Origin: Mariniblastus fucicola
GTDB lineage: Bacteria; Planctomycetota; Planctomycetia; Pirellulales; Pirellulaceae
DNA length: 64,000 bases
Direction of reading: 5' to 3'
Assembly (NCBI RefSeq): GCF_008087665.1
Contig: NZ_CP042912.1
Coordinates: 2,294,001-2,358,000, forward strand
Of this stretch, positions 35,432 through 43,745 are shown piece by piece. How positions within the stretch are numbered: position 1 is the stretch's first letter; each line of letters begins with the position of its first letter. A model generated the notes under the pieces. It saw only the letters and a program-made list of their open reading frames with translations, did no database searches and had not been told where the DNA came from. Position numbers and translations under genes: made by a program.

Positions 35432-36056
35432 TGGATCCTTGATCTTTCTCGCAAAGCGAAAGGTTGGTTTCGTTGAGTCGCTGTTGAATCAGCTTTGACA
35501 TGCGAGCCATGATGCGGGAACGTGCCACGTAAACTGCTCCGCAGTGGATTTCCAGTTGCTCGGCGACTTGCTCCACAGGAACTCCTTCGATCGTCGAAAG
35601 CCAGAACGCCTGCCAGTTGACGGGTTTGAAGGAGGACTTGAGACGCTCGGCCGCCCACTGAAAAAGTTGTCGTTCGTACTCCGCCTGAAACTCCATTGAA
35701 TCAACTTTGCCAGGATCAGCGATTTGACTTACTGCCGGATCCGCGATCGGAATTCGGTGCTGTTCGTTTTGCTTTCGGCGAAGAAAATCAATGGTCAGAT
35801 TTCGCGTGATGCGGTACAGCCAACCTCGAAAGGAAGACTTATCGTGATCCGGATCCCAGGATTCGATGGACCGGGCAACCCGGCTCAACACTTCCTGGGT
35901 CACTTCTGCCGCATCCGCGTACTGAAGACGATGTTTCTGAATGAAACGTTCCACCAGTGGCTGATAGATTTGCACGAACTCCGCCCAGGCTTCGTTATCG
36001 TCCCGGTCATGCATTCGCACGATAAGACTGTTTCGAGTGTCCGGGTTGGAATCCAT
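35424..36056 (-). CDS. ECF-type RNA polymerase sigma factor (kinase-associated)
   Basis: The 210-residue protein has region 2 (WAEFVQIYQPLVERFIQKHRLQ.., AAEVTQEVLSRVARSI, FRGWLYRITRNLTIDFLRRK) and region 4 (NWQAFWLSTIEGVPVEQVAEQLEIHCGAVYVARSRI). It overlaps the following kinase gene by eight bases on the minus strand. The tight coupling with a kinase bearing a zinc anti-sigma-like motif suggests that the kinase regulates this factor directly. Confidence 0.9.
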   Translation of the reverse strand: MDSNPDTRNSLIVRMHDRDDNEAWAEFVQIYQPLVERFIQKHRLQYADAAEVTQEVLSRVARSIESWDPDHDKSSFRGWLYRITRNLTIDFLRRKQNEQHRIPIADPAVSQIADPGKVDSMEFQAEYERQLFQWAAERLKSSFKPVNWQAFWLSTIEGVPVEQVAEQLEIHCGAVYVARSRIMARMSKLIQQRLNETNLSLCEKDQGSND

Positions 36057-36405
36057 GGTCTACTTCTGTGCCACACACCGTGGTCACATGCCTTTCTATA
36101 GGGATCTACGTGTCCAGTTGGGGAATCTTGCGCGCTTCGTTTGAAATGACTCCAAATTCCAAAATTGCCGGGTTTCCGTGCAGATAATCATAGCTTGTGG
36201 GTAGTGATGCGTCGTTTTCATCGCTTTGCAGCGCCATGGGTTGAAGTCCGCGTATTTGCGGCGAAAACACAAGCAGAACTCAATTCGTGTTGATTTATGT
36301 AGTCCAATATTCGAAAATGAAGATCTTGGCTTGGCACCGCGGAGGTGGCGAGTCGATTTTTTTTTGCCTGTTCAAAACTCAGAATCACCAATCAGGAGAG
36401 CTGCC
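36057..36405. other. Intergenic region between divergent ECF sigma and greA genes
   Basis: These 349 bases hold no convincing gene. They should contain promoters for the minus-strand ECF/kinase operon and for greA, but no site is distinctive enough to place. Confidence 0.4.
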
Positions 36406-36882
36406 GTGGAACGCGTCCCCATGACTCAGGAAGCTTACAACGAAAAGCAAAAAGAAGTCGAGCACCTTGAGAATGTCGTCATGCCGGAGATCGCTTCCGC
36501 TATCGCATTGGCCCGAGAAGAAGGCGACCTCAAGGAGAACGCCGAGTATCACGCCCAGCGTGAAAAGCAGGGAATGATGCAGGCGCGAATCAATCAGTTC
36601 AGAGACCGGTTGGCTCGGGCTCAGATCGTTGATCCTGCGGACGTTCCTCATGACATCGTTGCGTTCGGAGCGAAAGTCACCGTTCTCGATGTCGATATCG
36701 ACGATGAGGAAATCATCACTCTCGTCGGTGACGGCGATGAAGACTACGACCAGGGAAGGTACTTGATTACGTCTCCGATCGGGCGAGGCTTGCTGGGCAA
36801 AAAAGTCGGCGAACTTGCGGAGATCGATGTTCCCAAAGGAAACTTGACCTTCAAGGTGCTTAAAATCGAATATGAGATGTAA
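36406..36882 (+). CDS. greA: Transcription elongation factor GreA
   Basis: The 158-residue product matches GreA: an N-terminal coiled-coil with the acidic tip ([23 protein letters not shown]) and the C-terminal FKBP-like domain ([25 protein letters not shown]). GreA enters the RNA polymerase secondary channel and stimulates transcript cleavage in backtracked complexes. The start is GTG at 36406, seven bases after AGGAG (36394-36398); the ATG at 36421 is an alternative. A much longer upstream frame is not supported by the family length of about 158. Confidence 0.95.
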   Translation: MERVPMTQEAYNEKQKEVEHLENVVMPEIASAIALAREEGDLKENAEYHAQREKQGMMQARINQFRDRLARAQIVDPADVPHDIVAFGAKVTVLDVDIDDEEIITLVGDGDEDYDQGRYLITSPIGRGLLGKKVGELAEIDVPKGNLTFKVLKIEYEM

Positions 36883-37153
36883 GCCGCATTTTTTGAGGGA
36901 TTTGTTATCGCAAGTTCCGATCCTGATTCGCTCAAACAACGGTCGTTCATAGCCCGAACGGGCTACTATTCCAGTCTCCAACGACTTGACTGATTCTCTT
37001 TGCCTGCTGCGCGGCGTTGCTTAACGCTTCGCATTGCCGAACCATTGTCCACAAGCCCAACACTGGACGCTTCGGGATTCGAGGAACCGTTTTCAATCTG
37101 ATACGATGAACACCTGTCGATAGGGAGATTGAGGCAGTATGTGAGTAAACAGG

Positions 37154-40100
37154 ATGATGAGATCACGGATGGAATGGTTCCATAAAGGCACGAAGCGGAA
37201 AGTGCGTCGAAAACACAAGGCAAGGCCCGGGTTTCAACGATTGGAGCCGCGACAGTTGCTCACCGTCAGTCTGCCCATCGAAGTCGCCGACTTTCGCGAC
37301 GACTTTCCACGCAGAGCTGCCGCGCCGACCGAAGGTTGGGCTTATCTTTGGAACGCGCCCGCGGGCTGGAGCAATTCGAACCCGGGAAATCTGAACTCGG
37401 CCGCGATCGACAATCCCGAAACGATCTACCAACCCTTGCAACCAGCCGGTTCGCTCCTGACGCCCGATGGAGACTTGAAATTCAATGACAGTCATCCGTC
37501 GTCCGCACTCTATTTTTCTGCCACAGGCGGTCATGCCGGATCCGTGAAACAGTTGAGCTCAGGTGCTCGATACAACGGACAGGATCGCTACGCCATCGCC
37601 GCATTTACCGTGCAGGAGGCTGGCGTCTATGAGCTAACCGATAGTTTCATTCAGCTGGATGACTTGCGATCCAGTGGTCTTGAAGTTCGTGTTTTCGTGA
37701 ACCGGAACAAGCCGCTGATTCTGCAGACGGTTGAAGCCAAACAACGAATCGGTTTCGATGCAAGACTCGGTTATTTGAGAGCTGGAGACACTGTCCATGT
37801 GGCGATTGGTGCGGGTGTGAACATCGCTTGGGATCATTTTCTCGTCGATTTCTCGATCGTTCGACACACCAGTCGAGTCGAGTCACTGGCCAGATTCGGC
37901 CGTGATGTGATTAGCCACAATTCTCGCTCGCCGTGGACCTACATGTGGAACGCGCCGACCGGATGGGTGGAGGGCGGACAACGCGGAAACCTGAACACGT
38001 CACCGATTGGCGCGACCAGCTCCTATCAGCCGCTTTTCGAATCTGGCGATGTGTGGGTTCCTGATCGCTCCAGCGATTCGCGTTCTCCCACTTTCAGCAT
38101 GCAACTGGATTCCGACGGAGGAGCCCCCGGCGCTGCGTGGCAACAGAGTTCGTCGTTTCAGGATCGCTATCTGATCGTGAGATACACCATTCCGACCAGC
38201 GGAAATTTCGTTGTTTCCAACAGCTATTTGCGAGTCAATGATTCGCGGAGCGACGGAGTTGAAGTGGTGGTTCACAGGGAAGATGGAACGCGTGTGACAG
38301 GCGATTCGATTGTCGCCAAAGCTGGCAGCAGCAAGTCGTTTGATCTGCTGTTGGGAGATCTTTCGGCGGGCGAGCACATTTACTTTGCGTTCGGAGGTGT
38401 CAACAACGCCAACTATGACCGCTTCGAGATGGATTTCAGTATCGACCGCGTCTATCCCAGAGAGCTCCCGTTGCGCGAATTGGTACCGACCAAAGTTCTC
38501 CACGTGACGGAATTCGGAGCAACTCCAAACGATGGCTTGAATGATTGGCATGCGATCGAAGCCGCTCTGCAACAGGTCGCGAAGAACAACCAGGCAGTCG
38601 AAATTCGTCTCACGCCAGGAACCTGGGATCTGTACCCATCGAACACGCTTGAGAGCGACGAGTACTTTTTCGATTTGCTGCGATATCAGAATCTGACCTT
38701 CAACGGCATGGGCGCCGAAGTGCTGATTCACGACGACAAACGGGGTTTGTTTCGAGTGCTCGACAGCAAAAATGTTATCTTGCGAAACCTCGTCATCGAC
38801 TACGCCGACAAAATTGGCGACCGGTATCGGCCTCGAACATTCACTCAGGGAATCATTCGGTCACTTGATCCGGCCGCTCGCAGCTTTGAGCTGGAAATTG
38901 ATTTGGTTGGATTCATCGCTCCCGATGCGTCGTTCACCTCTGCCGCTACAGGTTCGTGGGGATACGCGGTCGATCCAAACGTCGCCGGACGGCTCAAGTT
39001 CAACAGCTGGCTCAACTATCCGACCTACGAAGTGCAAAAAGTCTCAGGAAATCGTTTTCGGATACGGACTGAATTTACCGAAGGTCTTGCCGTCGGAGAT
39101 CGTTACGTGCTCCAACGACGTTACGACCATCCTTTGTTCAACGTGGCGGCCTATTCGCAACAGGTTAGTCTGATCGGAGTGCGTGCCTACACCGCGTCCA
39201 GTGTTTTCGTCAGCTCGAATTTGAGCGAAGCTCTCAATGTGATTCGCAGCAGCGTCACCATCCGACCCGACTCCGGACGTTGGAAAAGTGGCAACGCCGA
39301 CGGAGTTCACGCTCAATCGAATCGGGTTGGTCCGTGGATCGAGGACAGCCGCTTTCAAGGGCTCGGCGACGACGTGATGAACTTTTATACGTTGCCCTAC
39401 ACGATTACCAAACGGAATAGCCTTAGAACGCTAACGCTGGCCACCATCAACCACGACACGCTGGGCAACGTCGGAAGCCGATCGTTGCGGATCGGCGATT
39501 CTTTCAAATTCGTCAATCCGCTCACAGGGGCCGTGATCCAAACTGCGCGGTTGACGGACGTCGCCGACACTCGGCAATCAGTCATCATTCAGGGGCGAAC
39601 TGAAATGAGAGACATGGTTATGGTGACCTTTGATCAGGATATCAACGGAGTGGTCGTCGGAAATTCTCCAGCGGGCGAAAGCGACGGTTTTCGTAACGAA
39701 ACCACGGTCTTCAATGAAGGGCTCAGCCGCGATTTTCTGGTCGAGCGAAACTATATCGCCGATTCGCGACGCTTCGGAAACTATCTAATGGCCGATAATG
39801 GCGAGCTCAACCACAACATTTACGTCGGGCTCAGCGATCAGGCGATTCTGGGGCGCAATGAGTCCGGATGGCCGTTGGGGGCGTGGCCTTCGAATGTCTC
39901 AATCCGGTCGAACTCGTTTTATGCAAATGGTTTAAGTGCGAGGTATTTGCGACAACCCCAAGTCTACGGAACGGTCGACTTTCACATGAATCGACTGCCC
40001 AACGTTTCGGTTAACCGTGATGTTAGAGAAATTCGACGATTGAAGATCGTGGACAACCACTTTCAGTATTGGCGGAAGGCGGCTGTTTCTGTGCGCAACG

Positions 40101-40192
40101 CGGAAGCCGTGACGATTTTGGACAATACGTTCTCCGATCCGCTGGGTAACTTCGGAAGCCCGGTGAAAGTGAAGTTCTCAACCTTCCTCTAG
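37154..40192 (+). CDS. Large surface protein with LEPRxLL motif, duplicated N-terminal domain and right-handed beta-helix
   Basis: The 1012-residue protein has a basic N-terminus (about residues 10-25) followed by QRLEPRQLLTV, the planctomycete-specific export/anchoring signature. Two related domains follow (about 55-235 and 250-430), each beginning with YxWNAPxGW and NLN..YQPL. From about 445 a pectate-lyase-superfamily beta-helix starts (VTEFGATPNDGLNDWHAIEAAL), with repeated short beta-arc segments to the end. It is probably a secreted or cell-surface polysaccharide lyase/hydrolase-like or adhesive protein; catalytic residues cannot be assigned. ATG 37154 is used; the adjacent ATG 37157 is equivalent. 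Confidence 0.8.
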   Translation: MMRSRMEWFHKGTKRKVRRKHKARPGFQRLEPRQLLTVSLPIEVADFRDDFPRRAAAPTEGWAYLWNAPAGWSNSNPGNLNSAAIDNPETIYQPLQPAGSLLTPDGDLKFNDSHPSSALYFSATGGHAGSVKQLSSGARYNGQDRYAIAAFTVQEAGVYELTDSFIQLDDLRSSGLEVRVFVNRNKPLILQTVEAKQRIGFDARLGYLRAGDTVHVAIGAGVNIAWDHFLVDFSIVRHTSRVESLARFGRDVISHNSRSPWTYMWNAPTGWVEGGQRGNLNTSPIGATSSYQPLFESGDVWVPDRSSDSRSPTFSMQLDSDGGAPGAAWQQSSSFQDRYLIVRYTIPTSGNFVVSNSYLRVNDSRSDGVEVVVHREDGTRVTGDSIVAKAGSSKSFDLLLGDLSAGEHIYFAFGGVNNANYDRFEMDFSIDRVYPRELPLRELVPTKVLHVTEFGATPNDGLNDWHAIEAALQQVAKNNQAVEIRLTPGTWDLYPSNTLESDEYFFDLLRYQNLTFNGMGAEVLIHDDKRGLFRVLDSKNVILRNLVIDYADKIGDRYRPRTFTQGIIRSLDPAARSFELEIDLVGFIAPDASFTSAATGSWGYAVDPNVAGRLKFNSWLNYPTYEVQKVSGNRFRIRTEFTEGLAVGDRYVLQRRYDHPLFNVAAYSQQVSLIGVRAYTASSVFVSSNLSEALNVIRSSVTIRPDSGRWKSGNADGVHAQSNRVGPWIEDSRFQGLGDDVMNFYTLPYTITKRNSLRTLTLATINHDTLGNVGSRSLRIGDSFKFVNPLTGAVIQTARLTDVADTRQSVIIQGRTEMRDMVMVTFDQDINGVVVGNSPAGESDGFRNETTVFNEGLSRDFLVERNYIADSRRFGNYLMADNGELNHNIYVGLSDQAILGRNESGWPLGAWPSNVSIRSNSFYANGLSARYLRQPQVYGTVDFHMNRLPNVSVNRDVREIRRLKIVDNHFQYWRKAAVSVRNAEAVTILDNTFSDPLGNFGSPVKVKFSTFL

Positions 40193-40284
40193 CGGTTTAG
40201 CTCTGGGTTGTAGGGCTTGTGCTTCGATGTTCCGCGTTGCAAAAACCTGGTGTTACACGGAGCCTGGGATTTGACCTCGCGCAT

Positions 40285-40313
40285 GAAAAAAGCCGCCTCT
40301 TGCGAAGCGGCTT
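40285..40313 (-). terminator. Terminator of the Gly/Cys-rich protein gene
   Basis: A 7-bp stem AAGCCGC/GCGGCTT (40290-40296 and 40307-40313) with a 10-base loop is followed on the minus strand by a run of six T residues. It lies 25 bases past the stop at 40338. Confidence 0.8.
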
Positions 40314-40337
40314 GAACGTTTCGTTCAACGCTCGAAC

Positions 40338-41237
40338 TTATTGGCAGGGCGTGCCTTGCTCAACGATTGGAGCAGCACCTGTCGTGCCGTAAGCCGGCAT
40401 GTTGATGACAGGGCTCATCATGGTTGATCCGCTGCATCCGCCGCAAGCACTCGTGAGCGATCCGGCAACGCTGCTTTGAATTCCCGCAGTGCCGTACTCG
40501 TGGCCGACCGCGTAGTTGAAATACTGGCCGCTGTTGCCACAGCCGCACTGGTCGATCGCAACGGTCGTCACAGGATAGCTAACGATCGCAGCACATTTGG
40601 ACTTGCCCTTGAGCTTGCTGAACAGATTGCATCCGCCACCGCTCTTGAGTTTGTCAAACAGTCCGAATCCGCCACCAAGACCACAGCTGCTTCCGCATCC
40701 GCCGCCACAGGCGCTTCCGCATCCAGTGTTGAGGCCGAATCCGCTGAATCCGCCAAGGCCACAGCTATTGCCGCCGCCGAATCCGCAACCCTTGGAAAGG
40801 CCACATCCGCCAGCACCAGCTTTGAGTTTGCTGAACAGTTTGCATCCGCCGCCCAGTCCGCTCGCAGTTCCGCATCCGCCGCTGAAGCTGCTTCCACAGC
40901 CGCCAGTTGGATAGCCGAAGCAACCCTGGCTGCATCCGCCGCCACCGCAGCCGCCGGTTTTGCCGCAACCGCTGAACAGGCCGCATCGCTTCTTGCCCGT
41001 CACGCATGTTTCGGTGCAATAGCCTGCCCACAACGAGGCCGCTTGCTGATTCGAAATTGCACGACCGCAATTGTTGAGGCCGGTCGCTCCGACGTTGCCG
41101 TACGATGAGTATCCACCGTAGCCGCCGAAATCGACTGCGCTGTAGTTGCTGCCACAACCGCAGTCTTGGGCGTTGGCGTTGGTTGAAAGTACAAGTGCGA
41201 AGACCGCACAGGCAACCGTTAGAGTTGTTTTGATCAT
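40338..41237 (-). CDS. Secreted glycine/cysteine-rich protein with internal repeats
   Basis: The 299-residue protein has a clear signal peptide (MIKTTLTVACAVFALVLSTNANAQ). The mature part is dominated by Gly, Cys and Ser, with many GCG, CGGGC and GGCG motifs. Three similar segments of the form (N/K)LFSKLK or GLFDKLK followed by GGGC occur between residues about 130 and 215. The strong ribosome-binding site CAGGAGGAAG precedes the ATG. The even spread of more than 30 cysteines suggests a disulfide-cross-linked envelope or extracellular structural protein, but this is inference; no family is recognised. It has its own terminator. Confidence 0.75.
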   Translation of the reverse strand: MIKTTLTVACAVFALVLSTNANAQDCGCGSNYSAVDFGGYGGYSSYGNVGATGLNNCGRAISNQQAASLWAGYCTETCVTGKKRCGLFSGCGKTGGCGGGGCSQGCFGYPTGGCGSSFSGGCGTASGLGGGCKLFSKLKAGAGGCGLSKGCGFGGGNSCGLGGFSGFGLNTGCGSACGGGCGSSCGLGGGFGLFDKLKSGGGCNLFSKLKGKSKCAAIVSYPVTTVAIDQCGCGNSGQYFNYAVGHEYGTAGIQSSVAGSLTSACGGCSGSTMMSPVINMPAYGTTGAAPIVEQGTPCQ

Positions 41238-41552
41238 GTTTCTTCCTCCTGGAAAACTTCGAATTCCTGGTACCGCCCTGAATCAGGTTTATCCGTAGTT
41301 CGAATCAAGGCAGCAAAACGCTGTTTCTGATTCTGGCTCTCGGTCGGTGCCCGTATGGTTGATTCCATTCGCGCAAGTCCGTCGCACGAATTCGTGTGCT
41401 TGGAAGATCGGCGACCAAGACAACGCCTCGCAGGTTTATTCATTCCATTTGATCGAACGGCGAGAATACCAAGCCTGTTTTGTCGGACGCGGAATCGATG
41501 GCTCTCAGGGGAAGTTCTCCAGTCGTTCGGTCTGATCCCTGCCAGAACCGTC
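41238..41552. other. Intergenic region upstream of the Gly/Cys-rich protein gene
   Basis: These 315 bases lie between the minus-strand secreted protein and a doubtful plus-strand ORF. Overlapping open frames on both strands lack ribosome-binding sites and family features. The promoter of the strongly translated minus-strand gene is expected close to 41250-41330, but no clear hexamers can be assigned. Confidence 0.35.
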
Positions 41553-41840
41553 ATGTCGAACGTAGCGATTCTGGCTCGCGAAAAACTGTTTCAGTTGTCA
41601 CAACTGGATGCTGCAGCCCGTTTACATCAGCAACTTTCAGCCATGAACCTGTTAGGCAGCGCACTGTGCGACCGCTGCGGTTGTTCCGGCACCGGTTTTC
41701 GCGTCGATCGCAACAGGCATCATGGTCACGATCGATACAACGCGTGCCAGACGCTACGGAATGTTCCTGCGACAACGGTTGTGGGCGAGCTGAAAGTTTT
41801 TGGAAGCTTTGTCGGTCGTGACTCCGATAACGAAGGATAA
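41553..41840 (+). CDS. Doubtful small ORF with a DnaJ-type cysteine cluster
   Basis: This 95-residue frame (ATG 41553) reads as a plausible protein with an N-terminal helix (ILAREKLFQLSQLDAAARLHQQL) and a CDRCGCSGTG motif resembling one zinc-binding repeat of DnaJ, followed by a His/Arg-rich stretch. Codon choice looks like the neighbouring genes. There is no ribosome-binding site, a minus-strand frame of similar length overlaps, and no family is recognised, so it may not be real. Confidence 0.3.
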   Translation: MSNVAILAREKLFQLSQLDAAARLHQQLSAMNLLGSALCDRCGCSGTGFRVDRNRHHGHDRYNACQTLRNVPATTVVGELKVFGSFVGRDSDNEG

Positions 41841-41925
41841 CTTTCGTTTTCTGTTCTGGCCTGATGGACGCAGGTCGCGCGAAAGTCGCTGATGGATTGG
41901 CGGTCACTCCACAAGGAGCCACACC

Positions 41926-42465
41926 GTGCGCCAGACACTGATAACACGAATCCTGATAGTCGATGCCGACGAGTTGTCGCTCGCGCTGATCCGCGCGTCG
42001 CTGGAAACTCAGGACTATCTCGCATTGTCCGCATTCGATTGCGGCAAGGCATTGGATTACGCCGCCAGTGAATCACTCGACCTTGTGATTTGCGATTGTG
42101 ACATGCTGACCGACACAGGCGTGCATGTGCAGGCTCTGATTCACAGCATCCCCAGAAACGCCGACGTGCCATTTCTGTTTACCTCTTCATCGCAAAAGCC
42201 GGATGTCATCAGCCGCCGACGCGACGATCGTAACGTATTCTTTATCCGGAAACCGTTCGAACACGAAGCGTTTTTGGAGCTGGTCGAATACGCGATGTGG
42301 ATGCCAAACCTGATCCGGTCTCACATCGAAAAAATGCACCTGCAACAAGGGCTAAAACGGCCGCACGTCGCGGCGTTGGCCGAGAAAAGCGTGTCCGGCG
42401 GCGGTGTCCCATTCCCATCAGTGTCCGTGCCGATGCCGGGGTTGCTGCCGAACTCCTTCCAGTGA
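41926..42465 (+). CDS. Response-regulator receiver-domain protein
   Basis: The 179-residue protein follows the receiver fold: TRILIVDADELSLALIRASLE (acidic pocket residues in VDADE), LDLVICDCDML (phospho-acceptor Asp), PFLFTSS (Thr/Ser switch) and FFIRKPF (conserved Lys). A tail of about 50 residues ends in a proline/serine-rich stretch; there is no DNA-binding output domain, so it is a single-domain regulator or acts by protein contacts. The GTG at 41926 is set by AAGGAG seven bases upstream. No histidine kinase is adjacent. Confidence 0.8.
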   Translation: MRQTLITRILIVDADELSLALIRASLETQDYLALSAFDCGKALDYAASESLDLVICDCDMLTDTGVHVQALIHSIPRNADVPFLFTSSSQKPDVISRRRDDRNVFFIRKPFEHEAFLELVEYAMWMPNLIRSHIEKMHLQQGLKRPHVAALAEKSVSGGGVPFPSVSVPMPGLLPNSFQ

Positions 42466-42625
42466 TCATCGATTCGTTCAGGTCGTGAAGTACGAAAAGT
42501 AGCTTCGCCGTTGAGTCAGTTCTGTTGCCGTCACCAAAAAGTATCTGCACACCTGTCGATACGCCCAAGCCAACTCCACCCAGTCCGCGTTTAAAAAAGC
42601 AGCACGTCACCAACGTTCAGAAACC

Positions 42626-43741
42626 ATGTCCAGCAACCTACAACCGAATAGTGCGACTCCGACGCGAAAGCGGATTCTGGAGTTGGATGCCATTCGTGCA
42701 ATCTCGTGCTTGAACTTGCTGCTGTTCCATTTCACTTGGGTCTACGCACACAAATACGGATTCACCTCACCGCTGGCGTACATGTTTCCGTACGGCAAAT
42801 ACGGAGTCCAATTGTTTTTTATGCTGAGCGGATTCGTCAACGTGATGACCCTGATCGGAAAGCGCACAACATCTGACTTTCTGGTCGCCCGCTGTATTCG
42901 AATTTTCCCCTCCTACTGGTTCTGCATTCTGCTGAACGTCTTGCTGTTTTCATTCATTCCATTTTTTGGGCAAGACGTCACCCTCGCAGCAACCGCCGCC
43001 AACCTTTCCACTATGCCGAAACTGTTTGGGTTCGAGAATATGGAGCCCGTCACATGGACGCTTCAGGTGGAGATGTTGTTTTACACGTTTCTGGTTTTGA
43101 TGACCGCGTTTGGCGGTTGGAAGAACACGTTGCGCAACTTGATGGTCGGAACCGTCGTTTGTTTGACAGGCTGCGGTGCGATCCACTGGTTGAAAACTTC
43201 CTGGCCCGAGTCTGGATTGGGAGGAACATTGAGCGTCGTCGAACAGCTTTTCATCTTGCGTAATTTTCCGCTGTTCGTGATGGGCATGTTGCTCAACGAG
43301 ATCCACAAAAATCGTGGCAATCGATGGCACAACGTCCTTGGCATTGTGTTCGCTGCGATTGTGTTTCATGTCGTCGATGTTCGCGGACACAACCCTGTCG
43401 CAACAGCGATGCTGTTCGGGATGCTGGCGTTCGCGGCGTGGGGCAAGATTCCTCCGCTGCGTTGGCGGCCGTTAGTCTACATCAGCTCAATCTCATACAC
43501 GTTGTACCTGTTCCACAACAATATTGGATCGTGCTGCATCAATCAGCTGCAGGTATTTGGCTTTGGGCCTCACGTCAGCATCGTCATTGCCACCGGGCTG
43601 ATGATCGCACTTGGAGCCGCGACGACGATGTGGTTCGAAGCACCGATCACGCGTTTTCTGCGAGCCAGGTACAGGGCTTTCAAGTCTGGTGCCGCGACGA
43701 ATTCTGGTACCGCAACAGCCGGCTCAAAGGCAGGAGCGTAA
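42626..43741 (+). CDS. Acyltransferase family 3 integral membrane protein
   Basis: The 371-residue protein begins with the family hallmark RILELDAIRAISCLNLLLFHF, carrying the conserved Arg and His of acyltransferase-3 proteins, followed by about ten membrane helices (KYGVQLFFMLSGFVNVM, RCIRIFPSYWFCILLNVLLF and others). Members transfer acyl, usually acetyl, groups to extracytoplasmic sugars such as O-antigen or peptidoglycan. It ends four bases before the next gene, so the two form an operon, pointing to envelope polysaccharide modification. Confidence 0.88.
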   Translation: MSSNLQPNSATPTRKRILELDAIRAISCLNLLLFHFTWVYAHKYGFTSPLAYMFPYGKYGVQLFFMLSGFVNVMTLIGKRTTSDFLVARCIRIFPSYWFCILLNVLLFSFIPFFGQDVTLAATAANLSTMPKLFGFENMEPVTWTLQVEMLFYTFLVLMTAFGGWKNTLRNLMVGTVVCLTGCGAIHWLKTSWPESGLGGTLSVVEQLFILRNFPLFVMGMLLNEIHKNRGNRWHNVLGIVFAAIVFHVVDVRGHNPVATAMLFGMLAFAAWGKIPPLRWRPLVYISSISYTLYLFHNNIGSCCINQLQVFGFGPHVSIVIATGLMIALGAATTMWFEAPITRFLRARYRAFKSGAATNSGTATAGSKAGA

Positions 43742-43745
43742 CGAA

